Assembly (NCBI GenBank): GCA_046482825.1
Contig: JAWOEI010000118.1
Location: forward strand, 1 to 5,064
Source: M55B167 sp046482825
GTDB lineage: Bacteria; Verrucomicrobiota; Kiritimatiellia; RFP12; UBA1067
Length of the DNA stretch: 5,064 nt
Reading direction: 5' to 3'
Shown: piece after piece, positions 1 through 5,064 of the stretch
Layout of the letters: every line of letters begins with the position of its first letter
Numbering within the stretch: position 1 is the first letter of the stretch
The notes under the pieces: model-generated
The model's database searches: none
Seen by the model: only the letters and a program-made list of their open reading frames with translations
What the model was told of the DNA's origin: nothing
Translations under genes and position numbers: made by a program

Positions 1-111
1 CGAAGATTTAAGGGCTAACGCCCCTTTCAAAAAAGAGATACCTAATCGTTGTAGCGTATTCCCTATATGGCACAATATGAACTTGCTGTTATAACGATGC
101 AGGCAGTTCAG
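1..111. other. Intergenic start of window, no convincing gene
   Basis: No reading frame here looks like a real protein. A weak hairpin lies at 10-26: GGGC (12-15) can pair with GCCC (20-23), or AAGGG (10-14) with CCCTT (22-26). It has no T-tract on either strand, so I do not call it a terminator. Any gene upstream of the window ends before base 1 or is not recognisable. Confidence 0.5.
67..95 (+). promoter_or_regulatory. Possible sigma-70-type promoter before the ABC operon
   Basis: ATGGCA (67-72, 4 of 6 matches to TTGACA) lies 17 bases before TATAAC (90-95, 5 of 6 matches to TATAAT). Transcription would start near 101-103 and place the large inverted repeat at the very 5' end of the message. 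This rests on hexamer matching alone. The promoter consensus of this organism is unknown, so the call is weak. Confidence 0.2.
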
Positions 112-161
112 TGGGCGCATCTGCGATTATGTTGCGCACAACATAATCGCAGATGCGCCCA
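112..161. repeat. Perfect 23-bp inverted repeat with 4-base loop
   Basis: Bases 112-134 are the exact reverse complement of 139-161, with CGCA (135-138) as the loop. A G-T wobble (111/162) and an A-T pair (110/163) could lengthen the stem. As RNA this would be a very stable hairpin. The + strand shows only a short TTTT (162-165) after the stem and the - strand shows no T-tract, so a simple intrinsic terminator is doubtful, though a terminator of an unseen upstream gene is not excluded. It may be a structured leader of the downstream operon, a protein-binding palindrome, or a copy of a dispersed palindromic repeat. A perfect stem of this length is unlikely by chance. Confidence 0.93.
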
Positions 162-172
162 TTTTCATGGGC
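157..172 (+). promoter_or_regulatory. Small hairpin overlapping the large inverted repeat
   Basis: GCCCAT (157-162) pairs with ATGGGC (167-172) around a TTTC loop. Its left arm reuses bases 157-161, which form the outer end of the right arm of the 112-161 repeat. The two hairpins therefore compete for the same bases. This resembles an attenuator-like switch in layout, but the large stem could keep most of its pairs even if the small one forms. Confidence 0.45.
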
Positions 173-199
173 ATTGCATAAAATCAAAAAACATGCAAT
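173..199 (+). promoter_or_regulatory. Third leader hairpin
   Basis: ATTGCAT (173-179) pairs perfectly with ATGCAAT (193-199) across a 13-base A-rich loop. It begins directly after the previous hairpin and ends 36 bases before the ATG of the first gene. With the two upstream stems it makes 112-199 almost fully foldable. A 7-bp stem with a long loop is weak alone. Confidence 0.35.
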
Positions 200-235
200 A
201 CTGTGAGAATCGTAAAGAACAACCGGTTAACAACT

Positions 236-973
236 ATGAAATATCTGCTTTTTATACCATTCGCCGTTCTTCTTGGACTGGCTGCTGGCTCATGGGCCCC
301 AAGACAGGAACTCTCGCAACTACGCAACGAAGTAAACAAACTGGAACAGAAGATGAAATCCACCGGTAAAGGGGGTAAGCTGTCTGCACTTAACAGTATT
401 ATTAAAATTCCCGAAAAAAAATCGGGCCGCCTTTCAGGTAACACAACTAAAAACGGAAATCGGAAAACAGCCACCGATCATGCATCCGCTGGTTTATCGG
501 GAACAACCAATGCCGTAACGGAGAATGCCCTTACCAACAAAAACGATGAAGCTCGCCGTCGCGGGAGACACCGCTTCCCTGACCCCCAATCTGAAGATTT
601 CGACAGGGAACTCGAGGAAGCAAAAGAGTTGTGGCAGACCCGGGTGGAGATTGCCCGGTCTCAATGGCTGGCAAGACTGAATCTTGATCAGGAAGGAGAA
701 ATGCTTTTCGATGAAGCTATAGCGGCTATGAACGAAGAGATATACCTGACCATGGAAATTGTGGCTGACGGATTGAAAAACCAGAACGAGATGACAACCG
801 AAGCCGGACTGAGAGTGGTCAATCAGGTTACGGATACTCTGGTCGGAACTTACGACGGTCTCCGGGAAATCGTTCCGAATGAAAAGCATAGAGAACTTGA
901 AAAAATGGAGATGCCAGACTTCATAGATCCTGCTGCTTTCGATCCTCTTGTGGATGTGCGTGATAAACTTTAA
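236..973 (+). CDS. Hypothetical membrane-anchored coiled-coil protein, first gene of ABC operon
   Basis: I do not recognise this 245-residue protein. Residues 3-19 are a hydrophobic segment that fits a signal anchor or signal peptide. There is no lipobox cysteine. Residues 23-42 look like a short coiled coil (LRNEVNKLEQKM). Residues 44-106 are a low-complexity K/N/T/S/G linker. Residues 115-225 are charged and probably helical, including WLARLNLDQEGEMLFDEAI (144-162), which loosely recalls the LNLT..Q pattern of CpxP/Spy-like periplasmic helical proteins; this is a resemblance, not an assignment. Most of the chain should lie outside the cytoplasmic membrane. ATG 236 was chosen because it opens directly on the hydrophobic segment. 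A GTG at 203 in the same frame would add 11 residues, and neither start has a Shine-Dalgarno sequence. It lies 89 bases before the permease and is probably cotranscribed with it, so an accessory or sensor role for the transporter is inferred. Confidence 0.75.
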   Translation: MKYLLFIPFAVLLGLAAGSWAPRQELSQLRNEVNKLEQKMKSTGKGGKLSALNSIIKIPEKKSGRLSGNTTKNGNRKTATDHASAGLSGTTNAVTENALTNKNDEARRRGRHRFPDPQSEDFDRELEEAKELWQTRVEIARSQWLARLNLDQEGEMLFDEAIAAMNEEIYLTMEIVADGLKNQNEMTTEAGLRVVNQVTDTLVGTYDGLREIVPNEKHRELEKMEMPDFIDPAAFDPLVDVRDKL

Positions 974-1010
974 AGTAGTAGAAAAGCTTCTTCGAACATC
1001 CCACAGATTA

Positions 1011-1030
1011 AGCAAACTGCAATTTTTGCT
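1011..1030 (+). other. Weak hairpin between first gene and permease
   Basis: AGCAAA (1011-1016) can pair with TTTGCT (1025-1030) across an 8-base loop in the 89-base gap 974-1062. There is no T-run after it, so it is not a good terminator. Nothing else in this gap is recognisable, and no Shine-Dalgarno sequence precedes the permease ATG. Confidence 0.2.
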
Positions 1031-1062
1031 CAACAAGAATAAAATTTCATTTTCAACCTTTT

Positions 1063-1965
1063 ATGAACTCATTAATTCAAATCTGGCGCATCACCTGTTA
1101 CGAATGGTTTACATCCATCCGCAGTCGAAGGGCCATCGTTGTTCTGCTCCTGTTCATGGCAGCATCAGTGTGCACTATGAATCTGACTGTTAATGCATTG
1201 CAGAAAATGGAAAAGGAGCTAGTCAAACTGCTACAGTTACCGGAGACCGAAGAGGTGGGGGTTGTTTCTAAAACACTGTGGAAATCAAAACCCTTTCAAC
1301 GGATGATGAAAGGCATAGTAAAAGACAAAGGCATATACAATGATATTAAAGGCAAACACCCCGTCGAGCTTATGTATGGGGTACTGGTTTTCTTTTATAC
1401 CCCCCTGCTGGTGGTTCTGGTCTCTGCCAACCGGATAGCTGATGACATAGGTTCAGGTTCATTAAGATACATCGCTTTCAGAAGTTCACGCTTTTCATGG
1501 TCATTCGGCAAATTTATCGGACAGTCGGGTATGATAGGCCTTGCATTGCTCCTGAGCGGAGCCGGAGCATGGATTGTGGCCCTGGTACGTCTGCATGAAG
1601 CGGGCCTCCCGCTGCTGCTGAATATCATGGACTGGTCAATACGTTCGTGGATTTACGCTCTGCCCTTTCTTGGTTTGTGCATGGGTTTGTCGCATTTAAC
1701 GCGTTCAGGCAGCAAAGCGACGATTGCGGGTATTCTGGCGATCTCCGTGTTTTTTGTTCTGACTATACTGTACAGAACTTATGAAAACTCCGAAGGCTGG
1801 AAAGCAGTTTTCGTATATATCGCCACGTTTATACCTGAAAAACATGGAGGCCTGCTCTGGCGTAACAATCCGGTGACATTGGCAACTGGCGCATTGTGGA
1901 TGGCAACCCTGGCTCTGTGCTATCTTTTTCTCGGTTACATCTACTTCAGGAAAAGGGATATATGA
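1063..1965 (+). CDS. ABC-2-type transporter permease
   Basis: This 300-residue membrane protein is the likely permease of an ABC-2-type transporter. About six membrane segments are visible, near residues 24-46, 104-122, 151-175, 190-207, 215-236 and 272-293. Between the first two is a charged loop of about 57 residues, probably extracytoplasmic. After the second comes NRIADDIGSGSLRYIAFRSSRF (123-144 region), which fits the ABC-2 pattern of an acidic residue, then G-S/T-L, a short helix, a basic residue, and a Gly-Lys (149-150). The short N-terminal helix before the first segment is also typical of the fold. The gene overlaps the ATPase gene by four bases (ATGA), so the pair is almost certainly translationally coupled and forms one transporter. 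The substrate and direction cannot be read from sequence; most members of this class export. The start is the first ATG in frame and has no clear ribosome binding site. Confidence 0.88.
   Translation: MNSLIQIWRITCYEWFTSIRSRRAIVVLLLFMAASVCTMNLTVNALQKMEKELVKLLQLPETEEVGVVSKTLWKSKPFQRMMKGIVKDKGIYNDIKGKHPVELMYGVLVFFYTPLLVVLVSANRIADDIGSGSLRYIAFRSSRFSWSFGKFIGQSGMIGLALLLSGAGAWIVALVRLHEAGLPLLLNIMDWSIRSWIYALPFLGLCMGLSHLTRSGSKATIAGILAISVFFVLTILYRTYENSEGWKAVFVYIATFIPEKHGGLLWRNNPVTLATGALWMATLALCYLFLGYIYFRKRDI
1948..1958 (+). promoter_or_regulatory. Ribosome binding site of the ABC ATPase
   Basis: AGGAAAAGGGA lies inside the last codons of the permease. AGGA (1948-1951) is 10 bases before ATG 1962 and GGGA (1955-1958) is 3 bases before it. 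It supports ATG 1962 over the in-frame ATG at 1896, which would put 22 extra residues ahead of the normal start of an ABC ATPase. Confidence 0.6.
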
Positions 1966-2876
1966 AAACAGCGGTTTCCACAACAGGACTTGTGAAAAAA
2001 TACGGGTCCGCTAAAGCTCTGAACGGTCTGACTGTCTCGATTCCGGCTTATTCTATCACCGGAATGGTCGGGGCCAACGGTGCCGGCAAAACAACCTGGA
2101 TGATGGCTGTTGCCGGATATCTGAAAACCAGCGGCGGAACCATAACCCTTCTCGGAAAAGGGCCGTACAATCCTGATATACACAGAGGAAGAATCAGTAT
2201 TCTTCCTCAGGATTCCGAGTTGCCTCTGGAGAGCTACCCGCTGGAAACTCTTGTCTTTTACGGCAGATTACAGGGATTGAAGAAAAAAGAAGCGCTGGAA
2301 TCAGCCAGAGCCATACTCGAAGCGGTTCACTTGAAAGAACGCATGAATTCACCGATACGCTCACTTTCACACGGCATGCGGAAAAGAGTGATGATTGCAC
2401 AATGTTTTATCGGTTCACCGGAACTCATACTGCTGGATGAACCTTTAAGCGGACTTGACCCCCGGGAAGTGGCAAACATGCGCCGTTTCATTTTAAACAA
2501 ATCTGTTAATCAGAGCATAGTTATCAGCTCCCATAATCTGCATGACCTTGAACTGCTTTGCAACTATGTTGCATTCATAAAAAACGGCAAGACGGCCCGG
2601 ACAGCACCGATGGATGATATAACCAGAAAATCCGCTATGCTTTCATACACGTTAACCCGAATGAGTGAAGACATTGCTGACATTGAAGCACTTTTACCCG
2701 AATGCACATTCGAAAAAGACCGTAGCAATAATATACTCACTTGCAGATTCAACAACACAAATTTAAAACCGGAACAGATAAATGCAATACTGATACCGCA
2801 GATTCTGAAAAAATCAGAGCTGATCACTGTAGAGAAAGGCGCATCATTTGAAAAAAAAGCTCTTTTCGAGCTGTAA
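1962..2876 (+). CDS. ABC transporter ATP-binding protein (ABC-2/CcmA type)
   Basis: This 304-residue cytoplasmic ATPase should power the permease encoded just upstream. Its ABC motifs appear in the right order: Walker A GANGAGKTT (37-45), Q-loop Gln83 in ILPQD, signature LSHGM (135-139), Walker B LILLDEP (155-161), D-loop SGLD (163-166) and H-loop His191 in ISSHN. All residues expected for ATP binding and hydrolysis are present. The signature departs from LSGGQ at two positions, although variants ending in GM occur in this subfamily. About 85 residues after the core (220-304) form a C-terminal extension, as is common in ATPases of ABC-2 exporters. The start at 1962 is set by the ATGA overlap with the permease stop and by AGGA/GGGA upstream. 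It is probably the last gene of the operon, since an 87-base gap follows. Confidence 0.93.
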   Translation: MKTAVSTTGLVKKYGSAKALNGLTVSIPAYSITGMVGANGAGKTTWMMAVAGYLKTSGGTITLLGKGPYNPDIHRGRISILPQDSELPLESYPLETLVFYGRLQGLKKKEALESARAILEAVHLKERMNSPIRSLSHGMRKRVMIAQCFIGSPELILLDEPLSGLDPREVANMRRFILNKSVNQSIVISSHNLHDLELLCNYVAFIKNGKTARTAPMDDITRKSAMLSYTLTRMSEDIADIEALLPECTFEKDRSNNILTCRFNNTNLKPEQINAILIPQILKKSELITVEKGASFEKKALFEL

Positions 2877-2894
2877 TTCAGCTGACAGTATCAA

Positions 2895-2908
2895 ACTGCA
2901 CGGGCAGT
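2895..2908 (+). other. Small hairpin after the ABC operon
   Basis: ACTGC (2895-2899) pairs with GCAGT (2904-2908) around ACGG. It lies 18 bases past the ATPase stop, where a terminator would be expected, but the stem is short and no T-tract follows. The rest of the 87-base gap is pyrimidine-rich, with TCCCTGT occurring twice (from about 2908 and 2926). No convincing terminator separates the ABC operon from trmL. Confidence 0.2.
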
Positions 2909-2936
2909 CCCTGTATCCCCCTCACTCCCTGTCCAT

Positions 2937-2957
2937 TAAACTGTAAACTCTAAACTC
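2937..2957 (+). repeat. Three tandem heptamers TAAACT(G/C)
   Basis: TAAACTG (2937-2943), TAAACTC (2944-2950) and TAAACTC (2951-2957) follow each other without a gap and end 6 bases before the trmL ATG. They occupy the place where a ribosome binding site would lie but do not look like one. A slippage-prone microrepeat, a protein or RNA-binding site, or chance are all possible. Confidence 0.7.
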
Positions 2958-2963
2958 CATATC

Positions 2964-3428
2964 ATGCAGCCTCTTTTTCACACAGTCCTCATAAAACCGG
3001 AAATACCCCACAACACGGGAGCAATCGGACGTTTATGTGTAGGCCTGGGCTGTCCTTTGCATCTTATCCGGCCGCTGGGATTCCATCTGTCGGACACATA
3101 CATAAAGCGGGCAGGACTGGACTACTGGGATCATCTCAATATCACCGCACATGACAGCTGGCAGGATTTTCTTGAAAAAACAAATCCTCCCGACATTCAT
3201 TTTTTCAGCACCAGGGGCAAAAAATCACTTTATGAGTGCGGATTCAAAGCGGGTGACGCACTGGTTTTCGGAAACGAAAGTTCGGGTCTTCCGCCGGAAA
3301 TATACACGGAATACTCAGAAAAACTTTTTAAAATTCCTATGCCCGGAAAGCATGCGCGAAGTATCAATCTGGCCAACGCAGTTGCCATTGCCGCCTACGA
3401 AGCATTCCGGCAGATACATTTAGGGTAG
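2964..3428 (+). CDS. trmL: tRNA (cytidine(34)-2'-O)-methyltransferase TrmL (YibK-like SPOUT enzyme)
   Basis: This 154-residue protein matches the TrmL/YibK family in length and motifs along its whole length (E. coli TrmL is 157). The family uses S-adenosylmethionine to methylate the 2'-hydroxyl of the wobble nucleotide 34 in certain leucine tRNAs. Visible motifs are PEIPHNTGAIGRLC (12-25, with the catalytic Arg23), HLIRPLGF (33-40), RAGLDYW (49-55), LVFGNESSGLP (100-110) and IPMPGKHARSINLANAVAIAAYE (124-146 region). The last two build the trefoil-knot cofactor site. No key residue is missing. The enzyme acts in the cytoplasm as a dimer. The ATG at 2964 is the first in frame and puts the N-terminus where the family starts, but there is no Shine-Dalgarno sequence. 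It lies 87 bases after the ABC ATPase and shares no obvious function with it; the next gene also concerns translation. Confidence 0.95.
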   Translation: MQPLFHTVLIKPEIPHNTGAIGRLCVGLGCPLHLIRPLGFHLSDTYIKRAGLDYWDHLNITAHDSWQDFLEKTNPPDIHFFSTRGKKSLYECGFKAGDALVFGNESSGLPPEIYTEYSEKLFKIPMPGKHARSINLANAVAIAAYEAFRQIHLG

Positions 3429-3548
3429 TACCAACGCCCCCCGTTGCCTCAAAATGAAATTTTGCCTTGATTTCACCTGGGAATAATTGCCATACTTCAG
3501 GGATTGAAGTTGGGATAGAAATTTTGATTTTCAGTTAAAATTTTTATT
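3429..3548. other. Spacer with three small hairpins after trmL
   Basis: Three short perfect stems lie here: CAACG/CGTTG around five C (3432-3446), CAAAAT/ATTTTG around GAA (3450-3464), and ACTTCA/TGAAGT around GGGAT (3494-3510). None is followed by a proper T-tract, so none is a clear terminator. The stretch 3520-3548 is very AT-rich and could contain a promoter, but no well-spaced -35/-10 pair stood out. Confidence 0.35.
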
Positions 3549-3576
3549 AGGAGAAGGAATAGAGTAAATGATCTAA
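3549..3576 (+). promoter_or_regulatory. Strong ribosome binding site facing a two-codon minigene
   Basis: AGGAGAAGGA (3549-3558) is the best Shine-Dalgarno sequence in the window. It lies 9 bases before ATG ATC TAA (3568-3576), which would make only Met-Ile. It is 35 bases from the ATG of the EF-G-like gene, too far to serve that start directly. The EF-G frame is open back through this site, but offers no ATG, GTG or TTG before 3594. The sequence is clear; any role is inferred. Confidence 0.45.
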
Positions 3577-3579
3577 CGA

Positions 3580-3597
3580 ATGGGAAACTTTTTATGA
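3580..3597 (+). promoter_or_regulatory. Five-codon mini-ORF overlapping the EF-G-like start
   Basis: ATG GGA AAC TTT TTA TGA begins three bases after the stop of the Met-Ile minigene, in the same frame. Its TGA overlaps the ATG of the EF-G-like gene as ATGA (3594-3597). This is the usual geometry of translational coupling. It has no Shine-Dalgarno sequence of its own, so it would depend on reinitiation. Chance occurrence is possible. Confidence 0.35.
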
Positions 3598-5064
3598 GTG
3601 TAGCTGTCAAAAACGTCCGTAATTTTGTCATTCTGGGACACAGTGGAAGCGGAAAAACAACCTTAACTGATGCCATTGCCTACAAGATCGGTCTGAACGA
3701 CCGTATGGGAATGGTTTCAAACGGAACCAGCATATCTGACACAACAGACGAGGAAAAGGCCAGGGAGATCACTGTCTTCGCAAGCACTTTCAGCAAAACA
3801 CACAAGATGGATGATACCGAATACAAGCTGATTTTCACAGATGCGCCGGGATTCAGGGATTTTTATGGGCAGATACTTGGCGCAGTGCATGCAGCCGACT
3901 TCGCGCTTATTACTGTTGATGCTGTTGCCGGAGTTCAGGTAGGAACCCGCAGGGCCTGGAAAATCTGCAAAGAGAATGAACTCTCATCCATCGCATTTGT
4001 AATTACAGGCCTTGATAAAGACAACGCGGACTTTGAAAAAACTGTGGCATCGATCAGAGACAATTTCGGTGTGAACTGCGTTCCCGTGACTGCGCCTGAA
4101 AGCACGGACAAAGTTATCAACATTCTTGACCAGAACCATCTTCCGGAAAACCTTGAAAGCATTCATGAAAGTCTGGCTGAATCTGCTGCGGAAACATCGG
4201 AAGAACTCATGAACAAGTTTTTTGACGAGGGAACCCTTGAACCGGTCGAAATACGCAAAGGTCTGCACGAAGGAATCGAAAGCGGCGATGTGCATCCCAT
4301 TTACACTACTTTTGCACTGACAGGCGTAGGGATAGAACGCCTGCTGAACAGTATATGCCGTATTCTCCCCTGTCCCGGACACCGTCCGCTGAAGGACAGG
4401 GACGGCAATCCGGTAGAAGCCGACCCCGAGGCCCCTTTCATCGGCCAGGTCTGGCGCACAGCCATCGACCCCTTCATGGGGCAGCTCAGTTTTGTCCGCG
4501 TTATCTCCGGCAAACTGAAAGCAGGCATGTCCGTAACCAATACAAGCACCGGAACAAAAGAAAACGTTTCATCACTGATGCTTATGCTCGGTAAAAAACA
4601 GATATCCATTGATGAGGCCGGCCCCGGTGATATAGTTGCCATACCGAAATTCAAAAACACCAAAACAAACAACACCCTTGCGGCAGACGGCAAAACGGTA
4701 ATGGCGGAAATCGTCTTTCCGCCTCCGGTGACATACGTTGCCATAAAAGCCAGAACCCAGTCGGATGAGGACAAAATGGGAACAGCTATTCACCGGCTGC
4801 TTGATGCGGATCCCACTATCCAGTATGAGAAACAGGCGGAAACTCATGAAATGCTGCTTAAAGGGCTTGGCGATGTGCATATTGATGTTGCGGTTGCCAT
4901 GATGAAACATTCCAATGTGAATGCGGATACCTTCACTCCGAAAGTTCCGTACCGCGAAACAATCACCGCCAAGGGAGAGGGACATTACAAACATAAGAAG
5001 CAATCCGGCGGACGCGGCCAGTTCGGCGAAGTTTATCTGAGGATCGAACCCCTGCGTGAAGGTG
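3594..5064 (+). CDS. fusA: EF-G-like translational GTPase (EF-G2/FusA2 type), 3' end outside window
   Basis: The first 490 codons are present, about 70 percent of a usual EF-G of near 690 residues. Domain order fits EF-G: G domain with G' insert (about 1-278), domain II (281-365), domain III (370-447, with GLGDVHIDV at 424-432), and the start of domain IV (KVPYRETI 450-457, QSGGRGQFG 470-478). EF-G moves tRNA and mRNA through the ribosome using GTP; EF-G2-type paralogues are less understood. G1 GHSGSGKTT (15-23) is intact and switch I reads EKAREIT (54-60). G3 is DAPGF (83-87), so Phe87 replaces the catalytic histidine equivalent to His84 of E. coli EF-Tu. G4 is TGLD (138-141) instead of N/T-K-x-D, and G5 is FAL (240-242) instead of S-A-x. 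These suggest a divergent paralogue rather than the main EF-G, so the gene symbol marks the family only. ATG 3594 fits the family N-terminus; GGGA (3582-3585) is a weak nearby binding site. Confidence 0.9.
   Translation, partial: MSVAVKNVRNFVILGHSGSGKTTLTDAIAYKIGLNDRMGMVSNGTSISDTTDEEKAREITVFASTFSKTHKMDDTEYKLIFTDAPGFRDFYGQILGAVHAADFALITVDAVAGVQVGTRRAWKICKENELSSIAFVITGLDKDNADFEKTVASIRDNFGVNCVPVTAPESTDKVINILDQNHLPENLESIHESLAESAAETSEELMNKFFDEGTLEPVEIRKGLHEGIESGDVHPIYTTFALTGVGIERLLNSICRILPCPGHRPLKDRDGNPVEADPEAPFIGQVWRTAIDPFMGQLSFVRVISGKLKAGMSVTNTSTGTKENVSSLMLMLGKKQISIDEAGPGDIVAIPKFKNTKTNNTLAADGKTVMAEIVFPPPVTYVAIKARTQSDEDKMGTAIHRLLDADPTIQYEKQAETHEMLLKGLGDVHIDVAVAMMKHSNVNADTFTPKVPYRETITAKGEGHYKHKKQSGGRGQFGEVYLRIEPLREG

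Noticed and set aside
10..26. Intrinsic terminator at the window start
   Set aside because: The stem is only 4-5 bp and has no T-tract on either strand.
112..161. Integron attC site or XerCD dif-like site
   Set aside because: The palindrome contains GTTG/CAAC and TTATGTT, which recall these sites. However, attC stems are imperfect with extrahelical bases, while this one is perfect, and the dif arm order and 6-base centre are absent. No integrase or cassette is seen.
67..369. A 100-residue + strand frame across the inverted repeat
   Set aside because: It translates both arms of the palindrome, has a residue mix unlike a real protein, and overlaps the better supported gene at 236 in another frame.
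948..1193. An 81-residue + strand frame between the first gene and the permease
   Set aside because: It is largely out-of-frame reading of the permease start and the spacer, with no recognisable motif.
1896..1961. Longer N-terminus for the ABC ATPase from ATG 1896
   Set aside because: It would add 22 residues encoded inside the permease gene, with no family support. The ATGA overlap and AGGA/GGGA favour 1962.
2877..2963. Terminator between the ABC operon and trmL
   Set aside because: Only a 5-bp stem without a T-tract is present, so separation of the two transcription units cannot be claimed.
3151..3423. A 90-residue + strand frame inside trmL
   Set aside because: It is a frame-shifted reading of trmL, whose own frame matches the TrmL family along its whole length.
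3935..5003. Overlapping - strand frames of 75-157 residues opposite the EF-G-like gene
   Set aside because: They are antisense shadows of a well supported coding frame with EF-G motifs throughout, and show no family features or ribosome binding sites.

Overview
The window reads as ordinary chromosome of a Gram-negative-type bacterium of moderate GC (roughly mid-40s percent by eye). All five genes lie on the + strand. The tRNA methyltransferase and the EF-G-like protein remind me of sequences from the PVC group (Kiritimatiellota, Lentisphaerota, Verrucomicrobiota). That placement is a low-confidence impression and could not be searched. Three of the five starts (236, 1063, 2964) have no visible Shine-Dalgarno sequence.

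Layout. Positions 1-235 hold no convincing gene. They contain a perfect 23-bp inverted repeat (112-161) followed directly by two smaller hairpins (157-172 and 173-199), so nearly all of 112-199 can fold. Positions 236-2876 form a likely three-gene operon: a membrane-anchored, coiled-coil protein of unknown function (236-973), an ABC-2-type permease (1063-1965), and its ABC ATPase (1962-2876). The last two overlap by ATGA. The ATPase and permease should form one ABC-2-type transporter. The first gene may be an accessory or sensor subunit on the outer side of the membrane, which is inferred only from position and topology.

A short spacer with three tandem TAAACT(G/C) heptamers leads into trmL (2964-3428), encoding the tRNA wobble-base 2'-O-methyltransferase. 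A 165-base gap follows, with small hairpins and a strong Shine-Dalgarno sequence that faces two mini-ORFs (Met-Ile-stop, then Met-Gly-Asn-Phe-Leu-stop). The second mini-ORF overlaps the start of the last gene. That gene (3594 to the window end, incomplete) encodes an EF-G-like translational GTPase of the EF-G2/FusA2 type whose G3, G4 and G5 motifs all depart from canonical EF-G.

I see no mobile element, CRISPR array, tRNA or rRNA, and no clearly new system. The points most worth a second look are the mini-ORF cascade before the EF-G-like gene, the degenerate GTPase motifs in that protein, the structured leader before the first operon, and the unknown first gene of the ABC operon.
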